A model generated the notes under the pieces. The model was not told where the DNA came from and searched no databases. It saw only the letters and a program-made list of their open reading frames with translations. From the NCBI GenBank assembly GCA_963693305.1, contig OY855914.1:24446972-24510971 (forward strand): 64,000 nucleotides of DNA, given 5' to 3'. Origin of the DNA: Meandrina meandrites (Eukaryota; Cnidaria; Anthozoa; Scleractinia; Meandrinidae). Below are positions 1 to 12,100 of the stretch, one piece after another (position 1 is the first letter of the stretch; each line of letters starts with the position of its first letter). A program made the position numbers and the translations under genes.

Positions 1-941
1 ACAAAATATCCCTAATTTGCATTAAAACATTTAGAACTGGGTCAACAACAATTTTCCCACTTTCTCTTCCACCAGCAGTATTTTTTAGCCTTTTTAGTGC
101 GCTAAAATCTCTTGCCACTATTTTGGTATTTTGAGAGGGTTTAAAAAAGCAAGGATGAGAAAACACTGTGTGTTAACTTTTGACATTTGACGGTTGACCA
201 GTTGCAGTCGCAATTATACAAATTTTGGCCAAATTTCATTGTGCCTGTCACATGAAGCGAGACAACATTCCAATCAACATTCGAGATTTGAATCAAGTCG
301 CCATTTGAACATTGAAATATTCACTTCAAGAATGGAATATTGAAGCAAAGAATGAAGTCAAATTTTCGTTAATGAATTCATTAGTTCACCCTTGATAGGA
401 ACACTTGAGCTGTTTTTGACTGTAAGGTAAACACAAAATTCAAGAATTTAAATGTAATTCATGTCAGAGTTCGACATAATAATGACTTAATTATGACGTC
501 AATGGTATTATTGTTGCAAATGGCAGGCTATTAATCAGAGCGATTTTGAGTGTCTTAAGACCAAAACCAAAGCACCAGTAACCACTGCACTCTGTTTGGG
601 TTTTGGATTTTGTTAACTCGCCGCAACTTGCCATAACTGGCGGCTTCGCCGCTCACACATTGCCCCCAACCACTGCAGACCCACTGCAGGTGCAGATCCA
701 AAATAATGGTCCTGTAATGGTAATGTTTAGATTTTGACTCCTTGAAACTGTGTCATTTTCGGGTATTTTGTCAGTTACTTGGACAGACTATTGACCAATT
801 TCCGTAAAACAGTTGAAACTGGTCAGGATCGTACTGGGCAGTAAGTAACTTATCAAGTGGACAGCATATTATCTACCCTTTGAACAGTCAAATAACACTG
901 AAATAACAGTGTAGCTTTAAGATCTGTGTTTGATTCAACAG
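1..941. other. Intron 1 of SLC2A13 copy A, no gene seen
   Basis: No open frame of note. From about 680 onward the sequence is clearly related to the DNA just before exon 2 of the downstream copy (about 11790-12337), so the tandem duplication extends into this intron. No transposon ends were recognised in the first 600 bases. Confidence 0.5.
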
Positions 942-3900
942 GTGGAGCATCTGTTACTGTTCCAGTCTACATTGCTGAAACAGCACCTTCAAGCACTAGG
1001 GGGGTTCTGGTCACTATTTACCAATTGTTTGTTACTGGCGGCCAGTTTGTTGCTGCAGTTATTGATGGCATCTTCAGCTCTTACAAAAGAACTGGATGGA
1101 GGTACAAAGATATTAATCACAAGTTCATTTGTGACACTTTTAATTACTGTATAGTGTTACTAGAAACTTATTATGGTCTAGTGTAAATCAGTGAATTTAA
1201 GTGCCTGTCACATTAATTATTGCACATGCCCAGCCAGAGGTCTTGATCCTTTGCGCAGACCAAATAAATCGTCGCTCTCCCTCTGAGCTCCTCCTTCCTC
1301 CATTCTGCTTGTGCACACAGGCCACCCACCAAATTCGACTTACAGAATTATGGAATTAACCCAGCCTTGGATGCCAACCTTGGCAAAATGTTTCTTCAAA
1401 AAAGAAGGCCACTAGAAAATGTCTTACCTAGAAAACTCCGAAGTTGTGAATTTCAAACCCAAGAAGGCAAATGAGAAACAGGCTAAACTCGACCCCATGT
1501 CCCCCAGGAGATGCTGTGCAACAATTTTTGCCTTTTTCTTCAGATTAATGCTTGGTTTAGCTGCTGTGCCATCAATTGTGATGTTCTTTGGTTGTCTGGT
1601 TCTGCCAGAGAGTCCTCGTTGGCTTGTCAGTAAAGGATACCCTGAGCGAGCTAAGAAAGTACTTGTGAAACTGCGGGCAACAACGGATGTGAGTTCAGAA
1701 CTTGGAGCCATGAAAAATGTTTGTGATGAAGAAGAATCTTTTCAGAAGAACAGTAAGTGTGTTGGATCACCAATACTAGGGACTTTAAGATACACTACGG
1801 CGAGGTGGTACTGTGGCTATCATGACCAGAAAGGTCTGGGGGAGAGCATGTCTCAGCAGTCTGCCAAATTTAGTGTAATAAGCAAAACAGTATACATTAA
1901 GAAGCACAGTCTAAGGAATGCCGAAGGCCACTTTTATTTAGCTTCTCACAGCCGAATGGCTTAATTCACTTAAAAGAAAGATTGTTGTTGTTTGCTTTGG
2001 TACATGTAGGTTCAACAGATTAATTCAGAATGAAAGCTTGTGCTATACACTTTCTAGGACACGATAACAATTTCAGAACTTGATCAATGAAATGTACTGG
2101 TTATTAATTGGAAAGAGACTGATATCTCAAAGAATATTGGGTTAAAATTAAAGCTGAAAGATACCAGTACTCACAGAAGCAAAATATTATCAGATACTTA
2201 TCCAGATATAGTGCATCTTCACTGAATTCTCAAAGCAAGCTTTTGACTTTAAACAACTCGCGCTAACAAGAATGTTAATCTTTGCCATGCCGACACTTTC
2301 ATCAAATGAATTCAATTGAAAATTTACAAGCATATATGAGCGGCAAACTTATAACAAACATTCGACTGAAGTTGACTTCAAAGGATACATTTTGCATTTA
2401 AACTCTGAAAATGCTGAGAAATTCACTCAGGCAGTCAGATTTCATGCTACGGCTGGACTTAACTGACTGACATGCGCAGTGTCTCATTTTGTGTGAAATT
2501 TTACTTCCAGGAGCCGTAGAAGCACCTTGGCATAGTGTGTCTTAAAGTGCCTACTATGTTCAGAGTTTCTTCTCTTTTTTCATCTCCAAAATATTGTGCA
2601 CAAGATAATTAAGTGATGGGTGTTATGTCACTCACCCACCCATCCACGCACTTGCACTACCTCACTCGTCCAAATTAAAGCTATTTTGTAATGGTACTTT
2701 TATGTGGTACTGCTTATATTGCTGTTTTTAAAAGGTCATTAGTGGGTGCAACTGTAGCGTGTAAACATTCATGAAGTTGTCTCAAATTATTATTATTTAG
2801 AGAATTAACAATGGCCCTTATTCATGTTTACATCAGTCTGGCTAGTTACACAATAAATACAACAATCTCGTCCCGAGATCCCACTTTTCTTTGGTTCATC
2901 ACCAAGAACATGAACTCTGGCCAGGTCCAATTTTTTGAGCATAAATGACCGAAAATCCATAAATCACAGACTTTCTCCTCTGATGTGGTGTGAGTCTGTG
3001 TTTTTGGTGCTGACAAAAAGAAGGTTGTATCACCAAACCTTAACTGTCAAAGTGCAAATTTATAAAATTTTGTTAATGAATGACTTTCTGAAGCAACAAT
3101 GACGAAAAGAATACCCACAAGAACACTGCATGAAGGTGGAAGAGGGTTGAGAATAATTGCGTAAACGAGGCTCAGTGGTGAAATTTGGGAATAATCATGC
3201 ATAAGCCCTATTAGTAAGAACTGTGGCAATCCTTGCCCAAAATGTGTTCAAGGTACTTATTCACTGTGTTCTTGAATTTGGGGATAAAGGCTTGTCAACA
3301 TAGACCAGACTTTTATTTGGGAAATTTAAAAATTTCGCCCAAAAAGTCAACCAGTTAGATTGCCGAAAAGAAGCTAATTAAAAATGTTACCTGCGATTAT
3401 CAACTAATCACTTATTGTTTCTATTTTCTGGGTTGTGAAAGTGTAAAGCAAGCTATCTTACCTTTTTTCTTTTCAGAATCATGTTCATTTACTCAAAGCT
3501 TAGCATATCAAGTATTGTACACTTCAGCCACAAGAAAAGCTCTCTTAGTTGGCTGTATGCTGCAGGCAATACAACAGTTCTCGGGGATAAATACCGTTAT
3601 GTAAGTAAATAATTTAACTTTATTCCTTATGCATCAGTCAATTCCAACAGTGCCCATCCCCCCCCCCCCCCCGGGCTAACCCCCGGGCATTTGCATTTTT
3701 AAAAAAAGATGGTAAATTCCCTGGGGTGGGGAAACCTAAGCCTGCCCAATGCCCTGGGGTGGGGACGGAGGAAAAGGGTAGATGCCCCGCCCCCGGGATC
3801 GTTCGTGTATCAACACAGTAGTTAGATTCTGTTTCTTTTTATTTTGTTTTGAACAGTTGACGTTTTATAATCCTGAATATTTGGTAGTAATGCTAAAGAC

Positions 3901-6419
3901 AATCCATCTAAACGTGTTTAATATTTAATAAACAATTGTGATTGTTTGGAGAAATCAAATAGCTTTAAAACTCTATTTCAATCCTTTATTAAACAGTTCG
4001 TTTAATCAATAAGTAAAGAAACAAATCTAGATATTTAAGTTTGAAAGTGGCAACAAGAGGTAACAAAGCAAGGGACTCGTCCTGGATCCTTCTATCCACA
4101 AAAATGTGCACTTCAGTTCGAGTTTCATTTTCATTGAATGCGTAATGAGTAAATAGTAGTATTATATATCATTAAAATCACCACGTTGGTTGTTTTTGCT
4201 GAAGTCGTTGCCTTTATTTAATAGTCTAACATGAATGAAGAATATCTAGAATAAAGTAAACATACCTTTAAAAATGTCGACCAACTTGTCTAAGCCGTGA
4301 CGAACTAACCAATCTTCCACAAACTGTATGTCTTTACCGATGAAATCCACCATTATGGCACTTTCGCAAACCACGTGTCAAATGCCCGGGGGTTGCCCCG
4401 GGGTGTGCAAATGCCCAGCCCCCGGGCCGCACTAAAAATGCAAATACCCCTCCCCCGGAGCAAATGCCCCACGGTTGCCCGGGGATGGGGGGGTGGGCAC
4501 TGCTGGAATTGACTAATGCATTAGATAACGATCAGTAGTAACATGTTTGAGTATTTTTTGAACTGCCTTCAATTCTTGGCGCAACTTTTGTTTTCTATTT
4601 TCGTTGTATATTTTTTTCAGTGGGTTTTCAATAGCGACGGATTCGGAGTCGGGGTCGAAATCAGAAGCGCAAACCGTTACGATTTTAATTAGTGAAAATC
4701 AAACCGACAGAGTCCAGCCTGGACACAGTCGTTAGCAGAGTTCGGATTCTGGTTACAACTCCGTCGCTTATGGTCTACTGTGAACTAGATAGTCGGAATC
4801 ACAAGCAGAAAGGAAGCACTCGGAAGGCCCGAGAACTAGCATTGTGATTGGTTTGCTTACGACTCGGTCAATCAAGTTTTCACTGAATCATAAGTGACCG
4901 AGTCATAAACGGAATCTGAAGAAAATGAAAACATTCTGATTCTTCCGACTCCGATCCCGTCGAGCTTTCGTCGAGCTTATGACTCCGCTTACGACCCCGA
5001 CTCTATCGCTAGTGGAAACCAGCCTTAGGCCATTCCCTTTTTTTGTTTATTGTCGAATGCGTTTTCTGATTTTGGGTCGGTCGGTCGGAAAAGAAAAAAA
5101 AAAGAAACAAAAAAAATTGGAAAAGGAGTCTAGAACTAGGAGGCCCGGTATCTCAGGGTAATATCCGTGGAGCCTGGAAACAACAAGACGTGGTTACAAA
5201 GTCAACTTGGCGGCAATGGAGGAAGGAAAAATCGACGTCGTAGTTAAACTCAAACGAGAACAGCGAAAAAAGATGAACCACCAAAACTGTATGGCAAAAA
5301 ATTGCCTATGTTTCGGATTAAAGTGACATTTCTTTGAAATAATGTGTCATTGGGCCTTCTGCATAACTTTTTTTATTATTATTGAAAACGCTAAAATCTG
5401 GGCATGGGCCCGGAATCTGGGTCGGTCGGACGACGCTAAACAGAGTAAAAAAAGGGGATGGCCTGAACAAATCATAATAGTAAGACGCACTCATTACTGT
5501 ACGGATTTAATAAGGCAAGCGAAATTCCAGCTAGGAGGGCATCTTGATGTACAACTAAATTCTCAGAACTAAGTTCAAAACAACTGTATGATGATGTCAG
5601 GAGAATTAAGATTTTGAACATTCTGTCACCAGGTACTACAGTGCAACGATCATACAGATGTCAGGAATTCAAGGTGATCAGCTCGCTATCTGGTTGGCGG
5701 CTGTGATCGCGTTCGGAAACTTTGTGTTCGCCATTGTAGGTGTCTGTCTTGTTGAGAGGATGGGGCGCCGCAAACTGCTGTTAGGCAGTCTGGCAGGAGT
5801 TATCTTCAGCCTATTTCTTCTGGGAGGTACGTTTTACATGGCAACGCAGCACGATGCTTCAATCTCCGTGCACGAGGAAACGCCTTCCTTTAACAAAAAC
5901 AATTGTCCCAGCTCTGGGCATTGTTTTGACTGTCTTAAAGACAAATGCGGGTTTTGCTTCGTAAAAGATTCCACGAACAATCCTGTGAATGGCTCATGTA
6001 TACCGTTTAATTCCTCCAGCGATAACACCGCGGCGTACGGCAGATGCAGTCAAAAGGATCACTTGACAACATGGTCGTATACGGCGTGTCCTTACAAGTA
6101 CGCGTGGTTAGCCATCGTAGCATTAGCGCTGTACTTAGCAGCGTTTGCTCCTGGGTTGGGACCCATGCCGTGGACGATTAATTCTGAGATTTACCCTCTG
6201 TGGGCTCGCAGTACAGGCAATGCGTACGCTACAGCTACGAACTGGACTTGTAATCTGGTGATTTCTATGACTTTTCTCTCACTAACTGAATGGATAACCC
6301 CGTATGGTGCGTTTTGGCTTTACGGGGGAATTTCATTTTGTGGTTGGGTATTTTTCTTCCGTTATGTTCCAGAGACGAAAGGCAAATCCTTGGAGGAACT
6401 CGAACATTTATTTTCGTAG
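942..6419 (+). CDS. SLC2A13: SLC2A13-like proton/myo-inositol cotransporter, copy A (exons 2-5)
   Basis: Major facilitator sugar-transporter family, closest in layout to HMIT, which moves myo-inositol with protons across membranes. Exons with GT/AG borders: 942-1101, 1544-1752, 3477-3600 and 5633-6419 (TAG stop). They match copy B exon by exon in length (160, 209, 124 and 787 bp) and phase. Visible motifs: PESPRWL after TM6, ERMGRRKLL after TM8 and the C-terminal [12 protein letters not shown]. The last exon carries the large Cys-rich extracellular loop between TM9 and TM10 that typifies HMIT. Exon 1 (TM1-TM4, with the start) must lie left of the window. No frame break was seen, so the gene may be functional. 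The family is clear; inositol as substrate is inferred from the loop. Confidence 0.85.
3636..4514. mobile_element. Foldback/MITE-like element in intron 4 of copy A
   Basis: The two ends are inverted copies beginning AGTCAATTCCARCAGTGCCC, followed by C-rich (left) and G-rich (right) tracts built from short CCCGGG-type units. An imperfect ATGCAT lies on each side as a possible target duplication. The core has no coding capacity. It is absent from the equivalent intron of copy B (16429-16949), so it was gained after the tandem duplication or lost from B. Confidence 0.65.
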
Positions 6420-9151
6420 GACAGTTTTGCATTAAACACGGTCTTTTCTTTTGCGCAGTGTCTGTATTGCCTGCAGCCAGTCAAGGTTTTAAATAGATTT
6501 CGCGATCGGCAGTAAGAAATTTCCATGCTCCAAATGCAGCTTTTTAAAAACAGAAATAACGCATCGTGCTCCAGTTACCTACCCAATACTTGGTATTAAA
6601 GTAGCATCCCACAATACTCTTTATCGATTCATCTCAAATATTTCTCCGTTTCTGATTGGCTTTCAATCCCCGGCTAGTTCCAGCTAACCAGCTAGCACCA
6701 ACCAAATTTGGAAGACGTTTCTGTTATTGGACGATTGACGTAATAAGTATTGGACGATTGACGTCAGTCGTCCAATAATAGAAAATTAAAATTATTGGAC
6801 GATTGGTGTCACGGAACAACGGCTAGCTGGAAAGCGCGAAAATGGCCGCAAGCCTTGAACATCGAGACGACAATATTTCCAAATTATTAGACGATAAACA
6901 TAGAAAAACACAGAAAATCTTCGAAGGAAGTCACTTGATTCTTAAAGCTTATCGCTGACAAGAAGGTTAGATATAAAAGAAGAATCAAGGGCAAAGCGGT
7001 AACGAGCACGTAGCTTTTTGCCTGTGAAATCGTCAATTTTACGCAGACTTCCGTGTCTAAACTTTCTTTCCCACCACCGTCGCCCAAAATCGCAAAACAG
7101 CAAGTCCGCCATTATCCCACTGTTTATCTCGAGGTTAACATTAACCTGCCTGCGATCAACAGAACTAACTTGCGAATAAAGTTCAATCCGAGGTTTAATG
7201 TTTCGCTCTCTTTTGATCAACCGGGCACTGGTGTTGGTCTCTGCCGTTTTTCAGTCATTTTACTGTTAAGACGGAGAGTTGGAAAAGGTCCCGACGGTTT
7301 CCGTTTTAAGGAGGGTTGACTGCACGTAAACAGCTCTTCACTTTTTGCGTGCGCACTGAGTATGTTTTTGCCATTTCGTAGGTGCAAATGATCCCAGACT
7401 TTCAGATTAAAGAAAGACTTTAAGACTCTCTTCTTTTGCGACGGATGCCTAAATAGACTGTCCACAGCCCTCTATATTTTTTGCGTTAAACGCGGGGAAA
7501 GAGCGGCGAGTGAACTGGACGCCAGCGCAAAATGAGAGACGCGAGGGGGTGGTGTGGTGCTTCGCGCATCACGCTCGCTTTGCTCGCTGACTTTCTCGCG
7601 TTTTTTTCTTTTGCATTAAAAAATAGAGAAGCTGTGAACAGTCTAATGCCAAAACGAACAACTTGATCCGTTGAATGTCGCACAAAAGCTATATAGAGCG
7701 AAAAAAGCGAACTTAGACAATTTTATATTTCGTGTTATAAAAACCTGTCAAACAGGAAAGCCGCACCAGTGGAAGCATGTTATCACTGAACGAACATATA
7801 TTATTATATCGACACGAGCGTTTTACTATTGTTAAATTTGGCGATTAACTATCTGTTTAACAGCTAGTTTTTACACCACTGGAGAACAATTCTTCTTATC
7901 TCATAATGCTCTGATTTTGAAATTATAATGGAGCGATCAACAGTGATCAAACGCTTTTGGTAAGTCTAAGAAAATCCCTGCTGATAGTTTGCCTGATCTA
8001 TTGCCTCGGTGAATTTATTTGTTAGTTCAATTATGGCCAACTCTGTCGAGAGTGTTGTTTGCTAAATCCATATTGTTTATCGTAAAGAATATTGTGTCTT
8101 TCTATGTAGTCCATCAACCTATTTACATTAAATATTATAGTATTTTCGAACTGAAAAATAATAGAACAGCCACAGGTTTGTAGTTTTAAAAATTGAAAAC
8201 AAATACTTTTGTTATTTTAATATACCGGTGTAATTTAAGATATTATCAGTCCATCAGGAATGATACCAGTCAAAATATTGTTAGAGGCTGCTCAGTGATA
8301 TAGGGTGGTATTTCAACTGGATCTGTTATTCTAGGGCTGAGTCAGTGCAAGCTATGGTACATGAATAAGATCTTACTGCTGTAATCTTATTTATTAGATG
8401 CCTTTCTGACTGATATGAATTGAATGTATTTTAATAGTTCTTATTAAAGGGAGACTACTTTGTAAAAGCCCGTGAGGGTTTCTGTGGTCTTCCTCCCAAG
8501 TTATTTTTATTGGTATACCTTTTAGAATGTGCTTGTATCACTTAATGGGAAATAAACATAAGTTTTAGTTAAAGTTTTAATTATTTTAGGGTGGGGGTAA
8601 AGGTGAATTTGAGTGAAATTTTAAGAGTTTTAAAGAAGGGATAGAAAAAAGAAAATTATTTTTGGAACACCACCAGACAGTTGACCCCAACGCAAGAGCA
8701 CCCCAGGTTGTCAGGGGACTGTTTGGGTGTCCATCTACTAATTTTTAACTTCAAAAGTTCTAATTTTAAAATTACATTAAATCTTTCACATTTCTTATTT
8801 CTCCAAATTTTACTAATCCTTTGAGAAAAACTATCTCTTTCCAAAAATCCCCCCAAATCACCAAAAAATTTACAAAACACCGCTAAACATAGCTTTGTGG
8901 GATGAACAGAGGGTTTTGAGAGTGTTTGAAACGGGAGCGAGATATTCGCATTAAACCTAAGTTACGCGGTGGAAAAACGGGCTTCAGGCGAACCCCCGCC
9001 TTAAGTTTGATATCCGTATTTGCAAGAAAAATTGAGTCCGTCTGTCCGGTAGGTCCAAGTCCAGATGTACCTTGATGTCCCTTGATGTACCTTTACATAC
9101 TGGCTTGTTCCCAGTCCTGTTCGGCGGGTCTTCAAGTTGTTGTTGGCAGAC
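6420..9151. other. Intergenic region between the two SLC2A13 copies
   Basis: About 2.7 kb without a supported gene; the small open frames here have no recognisable content. It holds a cluster of ATTGGACGATTGACGT-like repeats at 6720-6810, including a near-perfect palindrome at 6748-6777 centred on TGACGTCA. A dispersed repeat near 7450-7600 is related to 22570-22660. Another at about 8600-8880 has an inverted copy near 57880-58065. The promoter of copy B must lie in the right part, but no clear TATA box was found. Confidence 0.5.
8600..8880 (+). repeat. Dispersed repeat, inverted copy at 57880-58065
   Basis: An A/T-rich unit that includes the stretch GACAACCTGGGGTGCTCTTG in opposite orientation at the two places. 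No coding content. It shows one unclassified repeat family at both ends of the window. Confidence 0.6.
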
Positions 9152-12100
9152 ATGATAGATCGTTCTTTGATTCTGCACGTAGACGAAACAGGAAACGAAA
9201 TGGATCAATACAACGATCAAACGCACTCCTTCGACAAGGAAACTGAGGAACAAGCCTTGATAAAAAGCGCGGATCTTCCAACGAAGCAACGAACTCCACT
9301 GTACGTGTATTTTTTGACTGCTTTCGCCGCCATCGGCGGATTTCTGTTTGGATATGACACTGGTGTTATCTCCGGCGCAATGATTTTGATAAAACAGGAG
9401 TTTCAGTTGTCGTCTTTTTGGCAAGAGCTCATAGTTAGTGCCACAATCGGAACAGCTATACTTGGCGCGTTATTGGGAGGTTTTCTCAATCAAAGACTTG
9501 GTAGAAAACCTATGCTTATCGCCTCTGCGATGGTTTTCACCGTCGGAGCTGTGATTATGGGAGTTGCTCATTCAAGAGAGGTTCTTCTCGTTGGAAGACT
9601 TACTGTAGGATTTGGAATAGGTAATTTATCAAATATTGAAGTATAGTATTTAGCTTGATTCTTAATTATTTAGTCATTTATAATGGAAAGAAACCATTCA
9701 GATCTGAAACCACATGAAACTATGGAAAGCCATAACTGCCTTATGTGATCGTTAATCATTACGTTTTGACGTTTTGTCATTATGTGATGTGGTCCTGTCG
9801 TGTAGGCGTAACAACGATTGGAGATCGCCCGAAAAAGAACTTGTTTCTCTGTAGAGGTGGGAATTTTGCTTTGGTTGCGATCAGCAACACAAACGAAACT
9901 AACTGTCCAACTCCTTTTCGCAACTGCCTCTTTTTGCGATCAGCCCTTCTGCTATTACGACCATTAAACAGAGCCATGCGTTCCTGGTGAACATTTGACG
10001 CCACTGACTCGCGCGTACGATCTTTTTCGGCGACGGCACAAAGATCACGGAGACGAAGGCGATCTCCAATCGTTGTTACGCCTACACGACAAAGTTCTTC
10101 GTCCGATAATGCCGCCACCTTCGCAGGCTCGATTCGTTCAGCTAAAAAATGGGGAATAAGAGATTCCAAATGCAACTCCTTCAAAATGTCCTCCATGATT
10201 GGAGGTTGAGGAGGCAGCGTGGCCGAGTGGTTTAGGGCGCTGGACTTGTAATCTGGAGGTCCCGTGTTCAAGCCCTCCACCCTGCCACTAGCTGGATTTG
10301 TTTCACGGTCGTCCCGAGTTCAAATCCTCGGTCACGCTTTGTATATAGCCAACTGGTCTGCCTCCAGCCAGTTGGGATTTTTAACCATGTTATGTTCATT
10401 TAAAGTTATTTGTTTCCTATGTTTCAGTGGCATGCCTGCAAACTAGCTATCTCGAAGCTAAGTGCATGACCACTATAAACAACATTTACATTTTTTTTTT
10501 ACGTGATTTTTTTCCGAAAGGCAAAACGGCAAAACATACGTAAAGTATGCTACACAAAGTATCTTGTAGAGCAAACCAGTTGCGGGTTCTTAAAGACGAG
10601 AGGGACCTGGGAAATAATGATTGACACCGGAAGTAAACTCGAATTGCCAAAAATAGAATAACATTACATAATGGTAAAACCACAACACATAATGGTGAAA
10701 CCACATAACGAAGGAACCGCACCACATAATGAAGGAACTGCAACACATAATGAAGGAACTGCAACACATAAAGAAACAACGACACAACATAATAGAAAGA
10801 CCCCAGCATGTAATGAAATAACTTCAACACATAATGATAAAACCACAACACATAACGAAGGAACCACATCACATAATGATCAAACCTCATCACATAATGA
10901 CAAAAGCGGAAATCATAATGAAGAATCTTCAAAACATAATGCCAAAACTGCACCACGTAACGGAATATGGAAGATACAACATGACAGGACCACATCACAA
11001 TGACGAAACGTCAAAACGTAATGATTAACGATCACATAAGGCAGTTATGGCTTTCCATATGAAACCATTATTTTTATGGCAAGTGGCTGGAAAGCGTGCG
11101 TTGAATGAGTGAGTCATTCATGACTGTTTTTAGTTGTGCCTCAGAAAATTAGCTTTACTTCTATAAAGTCACAAATTACTTTTTATCATTATGGTATTAA
11201 AACTCAATAATATTTTGAGTACTTCTTCAAAGAGTGGATAATGCTATCCACTGGATATAAATTGCTATCCAGCAGATAAGTTTTAACAAAACAAATGGTG
11301 CAAAGTACAGTCAACTCTCGCCTTGTTGAGACCCCGCTATTATGGATACTCGCTATTACAGGCGAAATCCAGGTCCCGGTCAAAGAAAAACAATTTTATT
11401 GTTTTGACTCAATAAATCGTGGACACAATGAACTTCTTATGTAACATTATTACAAAGAATTGCAGTCTGTTGCTCATTATTTGTCAAAACACATGTCAAA
11501 AGTCTTCTGGAATATTTGTTGTTTTCATCAATTCCTTCAGTAGCTGTACAACAAACTTAACTTTTTCACTTCAGCTTGCACCTTTTCCTTACAGACTCTT
11601 TACAGGAGATCGAAGACATCAAACCATCATCGTCCATTTCCAAATGACTACTTAGCATTTTCATCTCTGTTGATAAACTTGTCATAGTCTATAGTATTAA
11701 TTTAAATTTTTTCCTCACACCCTACTATTATAGACACCAAACAATGTCCCGAGCATGTCCGCTATAACAAGAGTTGACTGTACTAGACTAGTATCCACTG
11801 CAGGTGTGAATCCAGAAAAATGGTACTGTTTTCTGATTACACAAGTGCCAAAAGTGCAAGCCTTTAGGATGTTAAGATTTTGGCTCCTTGAAACTGTGTG
11901 ATTTTGGGATATATATATCTTATTAGACATTTTAGTGTGTAGTATCGCTGTATATTTTTACGAGTCATGCAGTATTTTGGTGTGCCTGAAGGGCGAGTCA
12001 AAATACAAATGATGAGTAAAAATTTACAGTTATACTACACACTAAAATGTCTAATAAGAGATTTATTATCCAACGTTTTCGTTTCCCCAAAATTCTGACT

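Larger units (their letters stand above)
9721..11059. mobile_element. Composite inverted-repeat element in intron 1 of copy B
   Basis: Inverted termini of about 80 bp begin TATGGAAAGCCATAACTGCC and mirror the sequence ending at 11059. TGAAAC occurs on both outer sides (9715-9720 and 11060-11065) and looks like the target duplication. Inside are a SAM-domain reading frame on the minus strand, a tRNA-like SINE and a run of degenerate 21-bp repeats. No transposase is visible, so this is a non-autonomous carrier. Confidence 0.7.

Noticed and set aside
10217..10290. Functional tRNA gene
   Set aside because: A-box and an anticodon-like loop are present but the T-arm does not pair and a SINE body follows.
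10671..11003. 110-codon His/Asn/Thr repeat frame
   Set aside because: Product of the 21-bp satellite inside a non-autonomous element; the opposite strand is equally open.
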